Below are positions 8,572-16,455 of a stretch of DNA of 64,000 nt, in pieces. Positions within the stretch are counted from its first letter, which is position 1. Each line of letters opens with the position of its first letter. The notes below the pieces were generated by a model that did no database searches, was not told where the DNA came from, and saw nothing but the letters and a program-made list of their open reading frames with translations. The DNA comes from Treponema sp. (GTDB lineage Bacteria > Spirochaetota > Spirochaetia > Treponematales > Breznakiellaceae). A program made the translations under genes and the position numbers. The stretch covers positions 1-64,000 of the forward strand of contig JAIRQN010000063.1 in NCBI GenBank assembly GCA_031256445.1, given 5' to 3'.

Positions 8572-9249
8572 ATGATTGACGAGTATTATTTATTATTGGT
8601 TGTGCCGACATTGATTCTTTCCTTATGGGCGCAGGTTAAGGTTAAATCCACATTTGCGAAATATTCAAAGATCGCCTGTTCGCGCGGAATTACGGGGCAG
8701 GGAGCAGCGATTAATTTATTAAAGTCCAATAACATCGGCGATGTGGTAATTGAGCCTGTAAGAGGCTCTCTTACGGATCATTATTCGCCGTCTGATAAAA
8801 AATTAAGGCTTTCCGAGCCTGTATACGGTTCCTCTTCCATTGCCGCTGTGGGCGTCGCCGCCCATGAAGCGGGACATGCCATTCAGCACGCGGTTCGCTG
8901 GGGGCCGCTTGCCTTGCGAAGCACGCTTGTTCCTGTCGCCAATATCGGCTCCTCCCTTGGGCCGTGGATCGCGATAGCGGGATTAGGTCTTTCTTTTCCG
9001 CTGCTTATCAATATCGGGATACTGCTGTTCAGCGGGGCTGTGCTTTTTTACCTGATAACGCTTCCTGTTGAATTTAACGCTTCCAACCGCGCGATAAAAA
9101 TCCTGAGGGCCAGCAATGTCCTTAATGAACAGGAGTTGAAAGGGGTAAAGAAAGTCCTGACCGCGGCCGCGCTGACATATGTGGCATCCGCTCTTACTGC
9201 GATTGCCAGTTTGCTCAGGCTGGTTTTGCTCTCCCGGAGAAGAAGATAG
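8572..9249 (+). CDS. Membrane zinc metallopeptidase, YugP family (PF04298)
   Basis: A protein of about 225 residues with hydrophobic segments at the N-terminus (about 5-22), in the middle (two adjacent segments, about 120-170) and near the C-terminus. The zincin motif HEAGHAIQH (His98, Glu99, His102) lies just before the central membrane pair, as in YugP-type neutral zinc metallopeptidases. The substrates of this family are not known. A TTG at 8566 is in frame, but the ATG at 8572, ten bases after GGGAG, gives the conventional start and is chosen here. It starts about 20 bases after ppk1 and is probably cotranscribed; any functional link to polyphosphate is unproven. Confidence 0.8.
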   Translation: MIDEYYLLLVVPTLILSLWAQVKVKSTFAKYSKIACSRGITGQGAAINLLKSNNIGDVVIEPVRGSLTDHYSPSDKKLRLSEPVYGSSSIAAVGVAAHEAGHAIQHAVRWGPLALRSTLVPVANIGSSLGPWIAIAGLGLSFPLLINIGILLFSGAVLFYLITLPVEFNASNRAIKILRASNVLNEQELKGVKKVLTAAALTYVASALTAIASLLRLVLLSRRRR

Positions 9250-9276
9250 GGGACAGCGAAAAGCGCGGGGTAAAAG

Positions 9277-9936
9277 TTAAAATATAAATTTATTTAGGGC
9301 GACAGTGTTTTTTCGGGGACAGACGCCTTCCGCTTCGGGTTCAGTGTCAAAGTCGATGTAGACAAGTATTGCCTGCGGATCGAGTTTCGCGATAATATCT
9401 GCCGCCGTATTGACAGCCATCAGGTACTGTTCGGCAGGACTGAAAGCGCGGCAGGCGGGACATTGGCACCATGTGTTTTCATGGCCTTTATCGGGCAGAA
9501 GGTGAAAAATACGCGGCTTTGTTACGACCTGTACTGCGCGGGTCAGCAATATTTGGGCATTTTCAGCGATTATGCTTATGGTCTTTGGATTGGTCGGACA
9601 GAAATGATGATCATTTTTCCTTTTACCCTGCGCCATGCGGAATAAATCACGGTTAAGCATAAACAGCCGGCCGGGGAGAAACAGCGGAAGATCGCACCCA
9701 CCGGCTTCGATATTGATTTCATATTTCTTTGCCAATTTCATGTATTTCAGGTTTTTTTTGCCGCTGAATACAATATCATTCAAAGAGAAGACCAGGGTGT
9801 CGCATTCATTTTCCATCGCCAGTTTGATGGTTTTCTCGCGTTCCCTCGCGCCAGTTTTTGCGCTTATAAACAGCCTCTTCCTTTCCTGTCCTGCGGGAAT
9901 CTTCGATTTGAGTTCCATAATAATAATATATGGCAT
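9277..9936 (-). CDS. DUF4838-like protein, C-terminally truncated
   Basis: The 219-residue product matches the core of DUF4838 proteins, which accompany polysaccharide-degrading enzymes: a CPTNP stretch near residue 115, then GHENTWCQCPACRAFSPAEQ with the CxCxxC cluster, VNTAADIIAKLDP and LVYIDFDTEPEAEG. In the family the chain continues well beyond this point, but here the frame runs into KFIF and a stop, so the 3' part is missing. There is no signal peptide and no clear ribosome site before either ATG (9936 or 9918). It may be a decaying gene. It diverges from the GlpA-like gene with almost no gap. Confidence 0.5.
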   Translation of the reverse strand: MPYIIIMELKSKIPAGQERKRLFISAKTGAREREKTIKLAMENECDTLVFSLNDIVFSGKKNLKYMKLAKKYEINIEAGGCDLPLFLPGRLFMLNRDLFRMAQGKRKNDHHFCPTNPKTISIIAENAQILLTRAVQVVTKPRIFHLLPDKGHENTWCQCPACRAFSPAEQYLMAVNTAADIIAKLDPQAILVYIDFDTEPEAEGVCPRKNTVALNKFIF

Positions 9937-9965
9937 TTATTAATATTAGGCTATATTATAATTAC

Positions 9966-11411
9966 ATGGAGTCAGAACTTCTGGATGTCGCTATTATTGG
10001 CTGCGGAGTATCGGGAGCCAATATCGCCCGCCGTCTTTGCGCGTATTCAATCAAAACCGCCATTCTGGAGAAAGCCGCGGATGTGTCATTTGGGACTTCC
10101 AAGGCCAATTCCGGCATTATTCACGGAGGTTTTCATCATAACAAAAAGTATTTAAAAGCGCGGCTGGAAATGCAGGGCAGCCTTATGTTTGACCAGTTAA
10201 AGCGTGAGCTGAATTTTCCGTTCCGCAGATGCGGAATAATAGTCGCGGCTCTCCATCATGATGAAATGCAGGTTGTTGAACATCTTTACATGCAGGGTGT
10301 GGAAAATAAAGTAATAGGAATTGAACTATGTTCGCGCCAGCGTATCCTGGAGCTTGAACCGAAACTGTCCGCGGATACCGTAGGCGGCCTATACGCGCCC
10401 GGCGGAGGGATAATTGAGCCGTACCGTTTTGTTTTTGCGCTTGTTGAATCGGCGCTTAAAAACGGCGTGCGGCTGCTGACAAATTTCAGGGTAAGCGGAG
10501 CGGAGAGGCAAAAAGACGGCGGCGGCGATTACTGGATTATCCGCGCCGGGGATAACAGGGAAGTAAAAGCCCGTTATGTGATAAACGCCGCGGGTCTTTT
10601 CGCAGATGAAGTTTCAAAAATTTTCGGCGCGGAAGAATTTAGTATCAGCGCCAGAAAAGGCGAATATTTCCTTTTGGACAGGCTCACCAAAGCCTGCCCG
10701 TCCAGAGTGGTCTTTCCGGTTCCGACCGCTGTTTCAAAAGGCATGCTGGTTATTCCGACTGTGGAAGGCACAGTTCTTGTCGGACCCACTGCCGACGACG
10801 CCGAAGATAAGAATGATTTTTCCGCCACCGCGAATCATTTGGAGAAAATTCTTGTTTCCGGAAAGACCATGATACCTTCCTTAAGCCACAACGATGTTAT
10901 CGCTTCTTTTGCCGGTCTTCGTCCATGTCTTGGCGAGGATTTTTACATAGCCCCTTCGCAGAAAGCGCAGGGTCTTGTGCAGGTAGCGGGCATTCAAAGT
11001 CCGGGCCTTACAGCGTCTCCTGCAATCGGAGAATATGTAAAAAATATTTTACTTGAAATGGGTTTGCAGCTAACGGAAAAGCCGGGATGGAATCCGTATG
11101 TGGAGGATCGCCCGCTTGCAAGGGAACTTGACTCCAGCGGACTGGATAATTTAATAGCGAAGGACAAAGCGTGGGGCAATATAGTCTGCCGCTGCGAAAA
11201 TGTCAGCGAAGCCGAAATAGTGCAGGCTGTCAGACTTGGGCACACAACGCTGGACGGAATAAAATATTTTACCCGCGCGCAGATGGGCCGCTGTCAGGGA
11301 GGTTTTTGCACCTACAAGATAATTAAAATTATTATGAGGGAAACAGGCCTTTCATGGGATGAAATTACAAAACACGGCGGGGAAAGCCGCGTACTGGCTG
11401 GCGTATTATGA
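9966..11411 (+). CDS. FAD-dependent glycerol-3-phosphate dehydrogenase-like protein with BFD [2Fe-2S] domain
   Basis: A protein of about 481 residues. The N-terminal DAO/GlpA-type flavoprotein domain has the dinucleotide motif IIGCGVSG (10-17) and the SGIIHGGFHH region. The C-terminal BFD-like domain binds a [2Fe-2S] cluster through Cys408, Cys410, Cys443 and Cys448 (CRC ... CQGGFC). This matches the GlpA-type subunit of operons in which GlpA, a second FAD oxidoreductase and a DUF1667 protein replace classical GlpABC; oxidation of glycerol-3-phosphate is the usual annotation, but a 2-hydroxyacid is also possible. An earlier ATG at 9930 is in frame but lies in the divergent promoter region; 9966 matches the family start. 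The TATATT at 9952-9957 is only eight bases from the ATG, so the mRNA may lack a leader. Confidence 0.85.
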   Translation: MESELLDVAIIGCGVSGANIARRLCAYSIKTAILEKAADVSFGTSKANSGIIHGGFHHNKKYLKARLEMQGSLMFDQLKRELNFPFRRCGIIVAALHHDEMQVVEHLYMQGVENKVIGIELCSRQRILELEPKLSADTVGGLYAPGGGIIEPYRFVFALVESALKNGVRLLTNFRVSGAERQKDGGGDYWIIRAGDNREVKARYVINAAGLFADEVSKIFGAEEFSISARKGEYFLLDRLTKACPSRVVFPVPTAVSKGMLVIPTVEGTVLVGPTADDAEDKNDFSATANHLEKILVSGKTMIPSLSHNDVIASFAGLRPCLGEDFYIAPSQKAQGLVQVAGIQSPGLTASPAIGEYVKNILLEMGLQLTEKPGWNPYVEDRPLARELDSSGLDNLIAKDKAWGNIVCRCENVSEAEIVQAVRLGHTTLDGIKYFTRAQMGRCQGGFCTYKIIKIIMRETGLSWDEITKHGGESRVLAGVL

Positions 11412-12703
11412 AAGAGCTGCGATACGACGCCGTAGTGATAGGCGCGGGAGCCGCGGGTATGGCGGCAGCTCTTGAGATTGAATCTCAGGGTTTTTCCTGT
11501 GCGGTAATTGAGCGGGAGGATCATCCAGGCGGAATTCTCATGCAGTGCATACATAACGGGTTTGGCCTGCATGAATTTAACGAGGAGTTAACAGGCCCTG
11601 AATTTGCCGAGCGCTTTATAGAACGAGTTATTAAATCAAAGATTGACGTTTACCTGAACACAACTGTTACAAAATTCGCGTTAAAAAATAATTGTGCCCC
11701 AAATCATAATTCACTGTTCCCTGCTTCTTCGGCTTATAAAGAACTTGTCTGCGTCAGTCCTGACGGGATAACCGTAATAGAAAGCAAAGCAGTCCTTCTG
11801 GCTATGGGCTGCCGTGAAAGAAACCGCGGAAATGTCCGGATTCCCGGCTCCCGTCCGGCGGGAGTGTTTACAGCAGGTCTTGCGCAGCGTCTTGTGAACA
11901 TAGAAGGTTATATTCCCGGCAGGGATATTGTTGTAATCGGCTCCGGCGACATCGGGCTGATTATGGCGCGGCGCATGAGCTGGGCAGGCTGTAATGTAAA
12001 GGCAGTGGTGGAAATTATGCCGTATCCCGCCGGATTGACGCGTAATATTGTTCAGTGCCTGCGGGATTTTAACATACCTCTTTACCTTTCATCGCAGACT
12101 ACAGGCATTTTCGGCAATGACAGGGTAGAGGGAATTGAGGTTACTCCCCTGGAAAACGGGCGTCTTTTGCCGGAGAAATGTTTCAGGATAGACTGCGACA
12201 CTGTGCTTTTGTCTGTGGGCCTAATCCCTGAGAACGAACTTTCCCGCGCGGCCGGCGTAGAACTGAACACGGTTACAAACGGGCCATTGGTTGATTCCGG
12301 CTTAATGACCAATATGGAAGGGGTTTTTGCCTGCGGCAATGCGCTTCATGTCCACGACCTTGTTGACTGGGTATGCGAAGAAAGCCGCCGGGCGGGACGT
12401 TTCGCCTGCGCCTGGCTGCGCGGACAGAGACCTTCCCTGCAGATATCCGCCAAAGCCGGCTCCCACGTGCGTTATGTGAACCCGGCGCGGATTGCTCCGG
12501 ACAGGGAAAATATTGTTTACATGCGCTCAATGATAGTAAAAAGCGACGCTGTTCTTGAACTTCGCCTTGATAACCGCGTTATCCGCAGTAAGAAAGAACG
12601 GCACATTCAGCCTTCAGAAATGATCAGTTTTAAACTGGGACCGAAAGATTTTGAAGGTTTTGATATTAATTCCGGTTCAGTTCTGGAATTCAGCATTAAT
12701 TAG
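11408..12703 (+). CDS. NAD(P)/FAD-dependent oxidoreductase partner of the GlpA-like protein
   Basis: A 431-residue pyridine nucleotide-disulphide oxidoreductase-fold protein. The FAD-binding GxGxxG is VVIGAGAAGMAAA (from residue 9), and a second Rossmann motif IVVIGSGDIGLIMARR (near 175) binds NAD(P). The ALPHA-type FAD motif near the end reads GVFACGNALHVHDLVDW. There is no CxxxxC redox disulphide of the lipoamide-dehydrogenase type, so it is likely a NADH/FAD electron-transfer subunit working with the upstream dehydrogenase. Its start overlaps the upstream stop by four bases (ATGA), implying translational coupling and a complex. Not GlpB by sequence, but it takes the same place in the operon. 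Confidence 0.82.
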   Translation: MKELRYDAVVIGAGAAGMAAALEIESQGFSCAVIEREDHPGGILMQCIHNGFGLHEFNEELTGPEFAERFIERVIKSKIDVYLNTTVTKFALKNNCAPNHNSLFPASSAYKELVCVSPDGITVIESKAVLLAMGCRERNRGNVRIPGSRPAGVFTAGLAQRLVNIEGYIPGRDIVVIGSGDIGLIMARRMSWAGCNVKAVVEIMPYPAGLTRNIVQCLRDFNIPLYLSSQTTGIFGNDRVEGIEVTPLENGRLLPEKCFRIDCDTVLLSVGLIPENELSRAAGVELNTVTNGPLVDSGLMTNMEGVFACGNALHVHDLVDWVCEESRRAGRFACAWLRGQRPSLQISAKAGSHVRYVNPARIAPDRENIVYMRSMIVKSDAVLELRLDNRVIRSKKERHIQPSEMISFKLGPKDFEGFDINSGSVLEFSIN

Positions 12704-12726
12704 AATCTGTCTGTAAAGGTAGTAGT

Positions 12727-13173
12727 ATGCGTAGTTTAACATGTATTGTGTGCCCGATAGGATGTTCACTTGACATTGAAGAAAATTGCCTGCCTGACGG
12801 ATGCTGCATGCCTGACGGGTGCGGCACGCCTGACGGATGCGGCTCATCCGGCGTTTCCCGCGCTGACAATCTGTCCGTTACGGGCAACCGCTGCCCCAGA
12901 GGAGCTGTTTACGCTCTTGAGGAAATCCGCGCGCCAAAACGCGTTGTTACGGCGACATGCCGTATCAATGACGGCGCTTTTGCCGGACGAGCTGCCTCTG
13001 TAAAGCGCGTTCCCGTAAAGACGGCATCGCCTTGTCCGCGGGAAAAAATTCCCGCTTTGTTACGCGACATTTACGGCCTTGAAATTCCGCTTCCGGTAAA
13101 AGCGGGCGACGTTCTTGTTTCCAGATGGAACGGCGAAGATATGGATATAATCGCCACAAGGACAATCAGCTGA
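12727..13173 (+). CDS. DUF1667 iron-sulphur/zinc protein with a Cys-rich tandem repeat
   Basis: A 148-residue DUF1667 protein, the small third component of GlpA-like redox operons. The N-terminal cysteine set CIVCPIGC (Cys6, Cys9, Cys13) and the later NRCPRGAVYALEEIRAPKRV are typical and probably hold an Fe-S cluster. Between them family members have a short link, but here an 18-base unit is repeated three times in frame (12790-12807, 12808-12825, 12826-12843), encoding LPDGCC, MPDGCG and TPDGCG and adding four cysteines. The rest (KTASPCPREKIPALLRDIYGLEIPLPVKAGDVL) is normal. It starts 23 bases after the oxidoreductase gene. Confidence 0.85.
   Translation: MRSLTCIVCPIGCSLDIEENCLPDGCCMPDGCGTPDGCGSSGVSRADNLSVTGNRCPRGAVYALEEIRAPKRVVTATCRINDGAFAGRAASVKRVPVKTASPCPREKIPALLRDIYGLEIPLPVKAGDVLVSRWNGEDMDIIATRTIS
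12790..12843 (+). repeat. Three in-frame 18-bp tandem repeats inside the DUF1667 gene
   Basis: Three consecutive 18-base units, each containing the core CCTGACGG(A/G)TGC, follow one another without a break and keep the reading frame. They encode x-Pro-Asp-Gly-Cys-(Cys/Gly). Slippage or unequal recombination could change the copy number by multiples of six residues without breaking the gene. Confidence 0.85.
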
Positions 13174-13616
13174 TGCGGTTAAAAAAGGAAGAAAAATCGC
13201 CGGATGTATTCTGGCGCGATTTCGAGGAAAAAACCGGCGAAAAAGTTCTGGCGCGCGGCTTGGGGAAATATATCCGTGGCTGGGACGAATTTGATAATAA
13301 AAACTGGGGCGGGCTGTGGGGTCTTGTAATCAGCACCTCGGGCGGTTTTCATTTTTATCATTTCCCGCGCAACAGCTGGTTTGACGCTCTTACGCAGTTT
13401 GCCGATTCAGGACAGCAGAAAGAAAAAACATTTTTTATCCCGCGCGATGAAATTATTTCGTCTGATGTTGTAAAAGAGGTAAAGTGGTACAAAAGGCTCT
13501 TTAGCTCTTCGCCGCCGAAACTGGTTATAAAGTACAGGGATGAATCCGGCGCCGAAAAACAGGCGCTTTTTGAAGCGGAGTATGCGGGTAATTATACTCC
13601 TGCGGACTCACAGTAA
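13173..13616 (+). CDS. Conserved small protein of unknown function
   Basis: The ATG at 13173 shares one base with the DUF1667 stop (TGATG), giving a soluble protein of about 147 residues; an in-frame ATG at 13125 lies inside the upstream gene and is less likely. The sequence is rich in Lys, Glu, Trp and Phe (VFWRDFEEKTGEK, GWDEFDNKNWGGLWGLV), has no signal peptide or membrane segment and contains no catalytic motif that I recognise. The tight coupling suggests cotranscription with the redox operon, although its function may be unrelated. Confidence 0.65.
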   Translation: MRLKKEEKSPDVFWRDFEEKTGEKVLARGLGKYIRGWDEFDNKNWGGLWGLVISTSGGFHFYHFPRNSWFDALTQFADSGQQKEKTFFIPRDEIISSDVVKEVKWYKRLFSSSPPKLVIKYRDESGAEKQALFEAEYAGNYTPADSQ

Positions 13617-13617
13617 A

Positions 13618-14415
13618 ATGAAAAGTTACCGGAATTTATTGGGTACGATAAATTACAGCGTTATAACCTTTATTATTCTTGTAATGGTTATATTTCCAAT
13701 TCCCGTATTATTTCTGGATTTTTTATTATTGATCAATTTAGTATTTTCTTTTTTACTGCTGCTGGATGTCTGTTTCAGCAAAAAAAGAGGTGATTATTCG
13801 CTGTTTGCGAATTTCCTTATTGTTTTTACGATTGTTAACCTGTCAATCAATATTGTCATAACAAGGCATATTCTGACATTGGGCGAGGATTTTTTCGATA
13901 TTGTAATACGGTCTGCCGTTTTGCCGCTGACAGGATTAAAATCTGACTGGCTGACGGGCATTCTGGTAATTTTAATTGTGTTAGCTGCCATTTATTTGTT
14001 TTTTATCAGGAAAATCATTAACCGTATGTTCAGAATAACGTCTTTTTATAATCAGCAGGTTAAACAGGAAAAAACGCAGGAAATAGAAGCGCAGTATTAT
14101 ACCCGCGTCATTACAGAAGAAGAAGCCTCGGACAGAAAAGACAATCTTGCCTCGGCGTTTGATTTTTTTGGCACATTGGAAGACGCGATCCGGCTGTTGT
14201 CCTTATATGAGAAATTCAGATTAGTTTTTATTTTTTTGAATTCCGCAGGAGGGTATTTTATCGGCACAAGAATTAAAAATGAAACAGCAAATGACGCTTT
14301 TATTAACTACATATCTCTTGCCATAGGAAGCGGGGTTTTATCGCTGGTTTGCGGCATATTTTTGGCTGCGGCGATTAACGTTTTTGCCGGCCGCGTTAAA
14401 ACCCTGTACCCTTAA
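13618..14415 (+). CDS. Integral membrane protein of unknown function
   Basis: A protein of about 265 residues starting at ATG 13618, one base after the previous stop. Hydrophobic segments at about 12-32, 37-57, 66-88, 120-141, 205-227 and 238-258 suggest six membrane passes. Between the fourth and fifth is a polar, glutamate-rich cytoplasmic or periplasmic loop of about 50 residues (QVKQEKTQEIEAQYYTRVITEEEASDR). I do not recognise the family. It ends with a four-base overlap against the convergent methyltransferase gene. An in-frame ATG at 13540 lies inside the upstream gene and was not used. Confidence 0.65.
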   Translation: MKSYRNLLGTINYSVITFIILVMVIFPIPVLFLDFLLLINLVFSFLLLLDVCFSKKRGDYSLFANFLIVFTIVNLSINIVITRHILTLGEDFFDIVIRSAVLPLTGLKSDWLTGILVILIVLAAIYLFFIRKIINRMFRITSFYNQQVKQEKTQEIEAQYYTRVITEEEASDRKDNLASAFDFFGTLEDAIRLLSLYEKFRLVFIFLNSAGGYFIGTRIKNETANDAFINYISLAIGSGVLSLVCGIFLAAAINVFAGRVKTLYP

Positions 14416-15434
14416 AAGCGCGGCTGCCCGGAGTAGAACTCGTTTACCGCCGCGAAAAACGCGTTAATATTGTCCCAGCTTGACAGCGGAGGTATGTCGC
14501 ACCCGGATGATATTATAAAATGCGGGTATTTTCCGCATTGATTAAGAATATCCAGAGCGGCTTTTCTTATTGACTGCGGAGTGCCGCCCATAAACTGTTC
14601 GGCCGGCGATATGTTGCCCATCGCGATAACATTTTCCGGAATATGCGGCATCATTTCGGCCATATCAATCGCGTTGCCAAAATGATACGCGTCCGCTCCC
14701 GTGTTTAAAATTGAATCTATCATTTTGATTGCCGCGTTTCCGCAATTATGGTATACGACAATAAAATTTTCCTCTTTAACAGTATTTATTATTTTTCGCA
14801 TATACGGTTCGGAGAAATCCCTGGCAAGATCCGGCGATAACATTCCGGTTACAGGTTCGGCCATGACAACGCCGTTTACGCCGGTTTTTTTGTATTCATT
14901 TATGTATGCAATTAAAAAATCAGCCGCTTTGGAGAGAACAAGATGCATCATTTCCGGCTCTTCATAACAGTTGATCATCGCTTCAGAAACGCCGGTCAGC
15001 CTGCCTGCGAGCGAGAACGGGCCGATCGTTCCGCCCAGAACCGGACGATCAGTTATCATTTGAACCGCTTTTTCGGCAGCTTTAAGATAAACCGACGTTC
15101 TGCCCGATCCAATAGGCGGAATTTCAAGAGCCTGAGCGCTTTCCATGCCGCTTATGATGCTTCCTGTAACTGTGGGCACTTCGCCGTCAGAGAATTTTAT
15201 CGTTGAGCCGAAACATTCTGCTTCCAGTGAAAGATCCATTAAACTCACCGACGCGGCGCAGTCGCATTTATCGGCGATTAGCTTCATTCCTCTTGCCTGG
15301 GTATCGCTGTCGGAAATTAAATCTTTAACGGTTATTCCCATAAGCTGAATACATGGAAACGAAAGCACAGGCAGCGGTTTTTTCACTTTTGCCGATTTTA
15401 GCTCATAAAGCCACTGGCGCATGTTTCTTTTCAT
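14412..15434 (-). CDS. MtaA/CmuA-type corrinoid methyltransferase (URO-D superfamily)
   Basis: A 340-residue protein of the uroporphyrinogen decarboxylase superfamily. The zinc-binding set of MtaA/MtbA-type methylcobamide:thiol methyltransferases is present: His229-x-Cys231 in VVYHNCGN and Cys312 in ISSGCDIPP, whereas haem-pathway HemE lacks these. GGTIGPFSLAGRL and MAEPVTGMLSP are family landmarks. It should move a methyl group between a corrinoid protein and a thiol or other acceptor, or demethylate a substrate directly. The corrinoid protein, RACo activator and DUF2284 protein nearby support this. It starts three bases after the beta-barrel gene, so the two share a transcript. The physiological substrate is unknown. 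Confidence 0.8.
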   Translation of the reverse strand: MKRNMRQWLYELKSAKVKKPLPVLSFPCIQLMGITVKDLISDSDTQARGMKLIADKCDCAASVSLMDLSLEAECFGSTIKFSDGEVPTVTGSIISGMESAQALEIPPIGSGRTSVYLKAAEKAVQMITDRPVLGGTIGPFSLAGRLTGVSEAMINCYEEPEMMHLVLSKAADFLIAYINEYKKTGVNGVVMAEPVTGMLSPDLARDFSEPYMRKIINTVKEENFIVVYHNCGNAAIKMIDSILNTGADAYHFGNAIDMAEMMPHIPENVIAMGNISPAEQFMGGTPQSIRKAALDILNQCGKYPHFIISSGCDIPPLSSWDNINAFFAAVNEFYSGQPRF

Positions 15435-15437
15435 GAT

Positions 15438-16391
15438 TTATTTGAACCTGTAGGAGAAAACAGCCGCTACGCGGTAGAATTCCAGGCGCTGCGGATCCGA
15501 AGCGTCAAGAGTTCTGCTGCGGTAATACAAACTGTCGCTGTCCGGTTCATTAAAATTTCTTCTTGTTCGGAACTGCGTAATCACTGTTATGCCAAATTTT
15601 TTAATTATTGAAAAATTTAAAACCGCCGAAAAAGTCCAGCGGATTTTATCGTCTCCCCACGCGGCGCGTCCGGGAGTGTCGTACAGATACAAATCGCTTT
15701 CCGCGAGAAACGCGACTGTATCAAGGAATATCGGCATTTGATATCCGATTAAGTAATTGCCGTAATAATTAAATCCGTTGACATTTTCCCCGTCATCGCT
15801 TTCATAGAACCACGATTCGCCGTCTTGCGCTCTTGAGTATCCTCTGTGGTTAATTTCGTGATAACTTCTTGCTACCACATGATTCCAATCGCCCGGAAAC
15901 AGGGCCGCAAGATCAAACTGTATTGCTCCTCCGGCGTGCGCTTTCCATAGCAGTCCGTCAAAAGCGCCGCCGTCATTTTCTCCCATGCCCTGACCATCAG
16001 GTTTGTTAAACCCAATGCCGTAAATATCGCCGCCGAAAAGATTAATGTTCCAGCCCGATCCGATTCTGACGCCGGCTGAAAACTGGAAAAACGCTATTGG
16101 CGTTAATACCGCTTCGGCAATTCCGTTCAGTGAAACAGGCGAAACCTCGCCTGTCAGTGACAGATCAATATTATTATCCGCCATCAATGGATTTTCATTC
16201 TGTAAAAACGGAAATACAAATCTTTGGGTAAAACCGAGCTTTGCTTCGGGCAGAGTGGAAATCTGCAGCGTCAATCCGCTGGAAGACGAAACGCCTTTTG
16301 ATTTATCCGGCTGTTCCTGCGCCGCAGCTTCCTGCGCGAAAAGCCCCTGCGCTGATAGAATAAGAAGCAGTGAAAATGCAATTCTTTTCAT
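15438..16391 (-). CDS. Secreted beta-barrel-like outer membrane protein, unknown function
   Basis: A 317-residue protein with a clear signal peptide (Lys-Arg, a hydrophobic stretch to about 15, then GLFAQ with cleavage near Ala19-Gln20). The mature part is made of alternating hydrophobic/polar strands with many Tyr, Trp, Phe, Asn and Gly, and ends in ...AAVFSYRFK, with aromatic residues near the C-terminus as in outer membrane barrels. The length suggests 10-14 strands. No family is recognised. GGAGAG lies a few bases before the ATG. It is the upstream partner of the MtaA-like gene, so it might be a channel or sensor for the methylated substrate; this is inference only. Confidence 0.6.
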   Translation of the reverse strand: MKRIAFSLLLILSAQGLFAQEAAAQEQPDKSKGVSSSSGLTLQISTLPEAKLGFTQRFVFPFLQNENPLMADNNIDLSLTGEVSPVSLNGIAEAVLTPIAFFQFSAGVRIGSGWNINLFGGDIYGIGFNKPDGQGMGENDGGAFDGLLWKAHAGGAIQFDLAALFPGDWNHVVARSYHEINHRGYSRAQDGESWFYESDDGENVNGFNYYGNYLIGYQMPIFLDTVAFLAESDLYLYDTPGRAAWGDDKIRWTFSAVLNFSIIKKFGITVITQFRTRRNFNEPDSDSLYYRSRTLDASDPQRLEFYRVAAVFSYRFK

Positions 16392-16419
16392 TTTGCTCTC
16401 CTTGTCATTAACGCTGATA

Positions 16420-16455
16420 ATAGCAAAAATCGGCTTTTTATGCTATGCTCCCCGA
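16420..16455 (+). promoter_or_regulatory. Putative promoter giving a leaderless RACo transcript
   Basis: An extended -10 element, TGC TATGCT (-10 hexamer 16444-16449), lies only six bases before the ATG at 16456. About 18 bases upstream, ATAGCA (16420-16425) runs into an AAAATCGG stretch like that of the citrate synthase promoter. No ribosome-binding site fits in the six-base gap, so transcription would start at or beside the start codon. Confidence 0.45.

Noticed and set aside
16045-16455. N-terminal extension of the RACo protein back to 16045
   Set aside because: The extension is antisense to the barrel-protein gene; the conserved ferredoxin domain begins just after ATG 16456.
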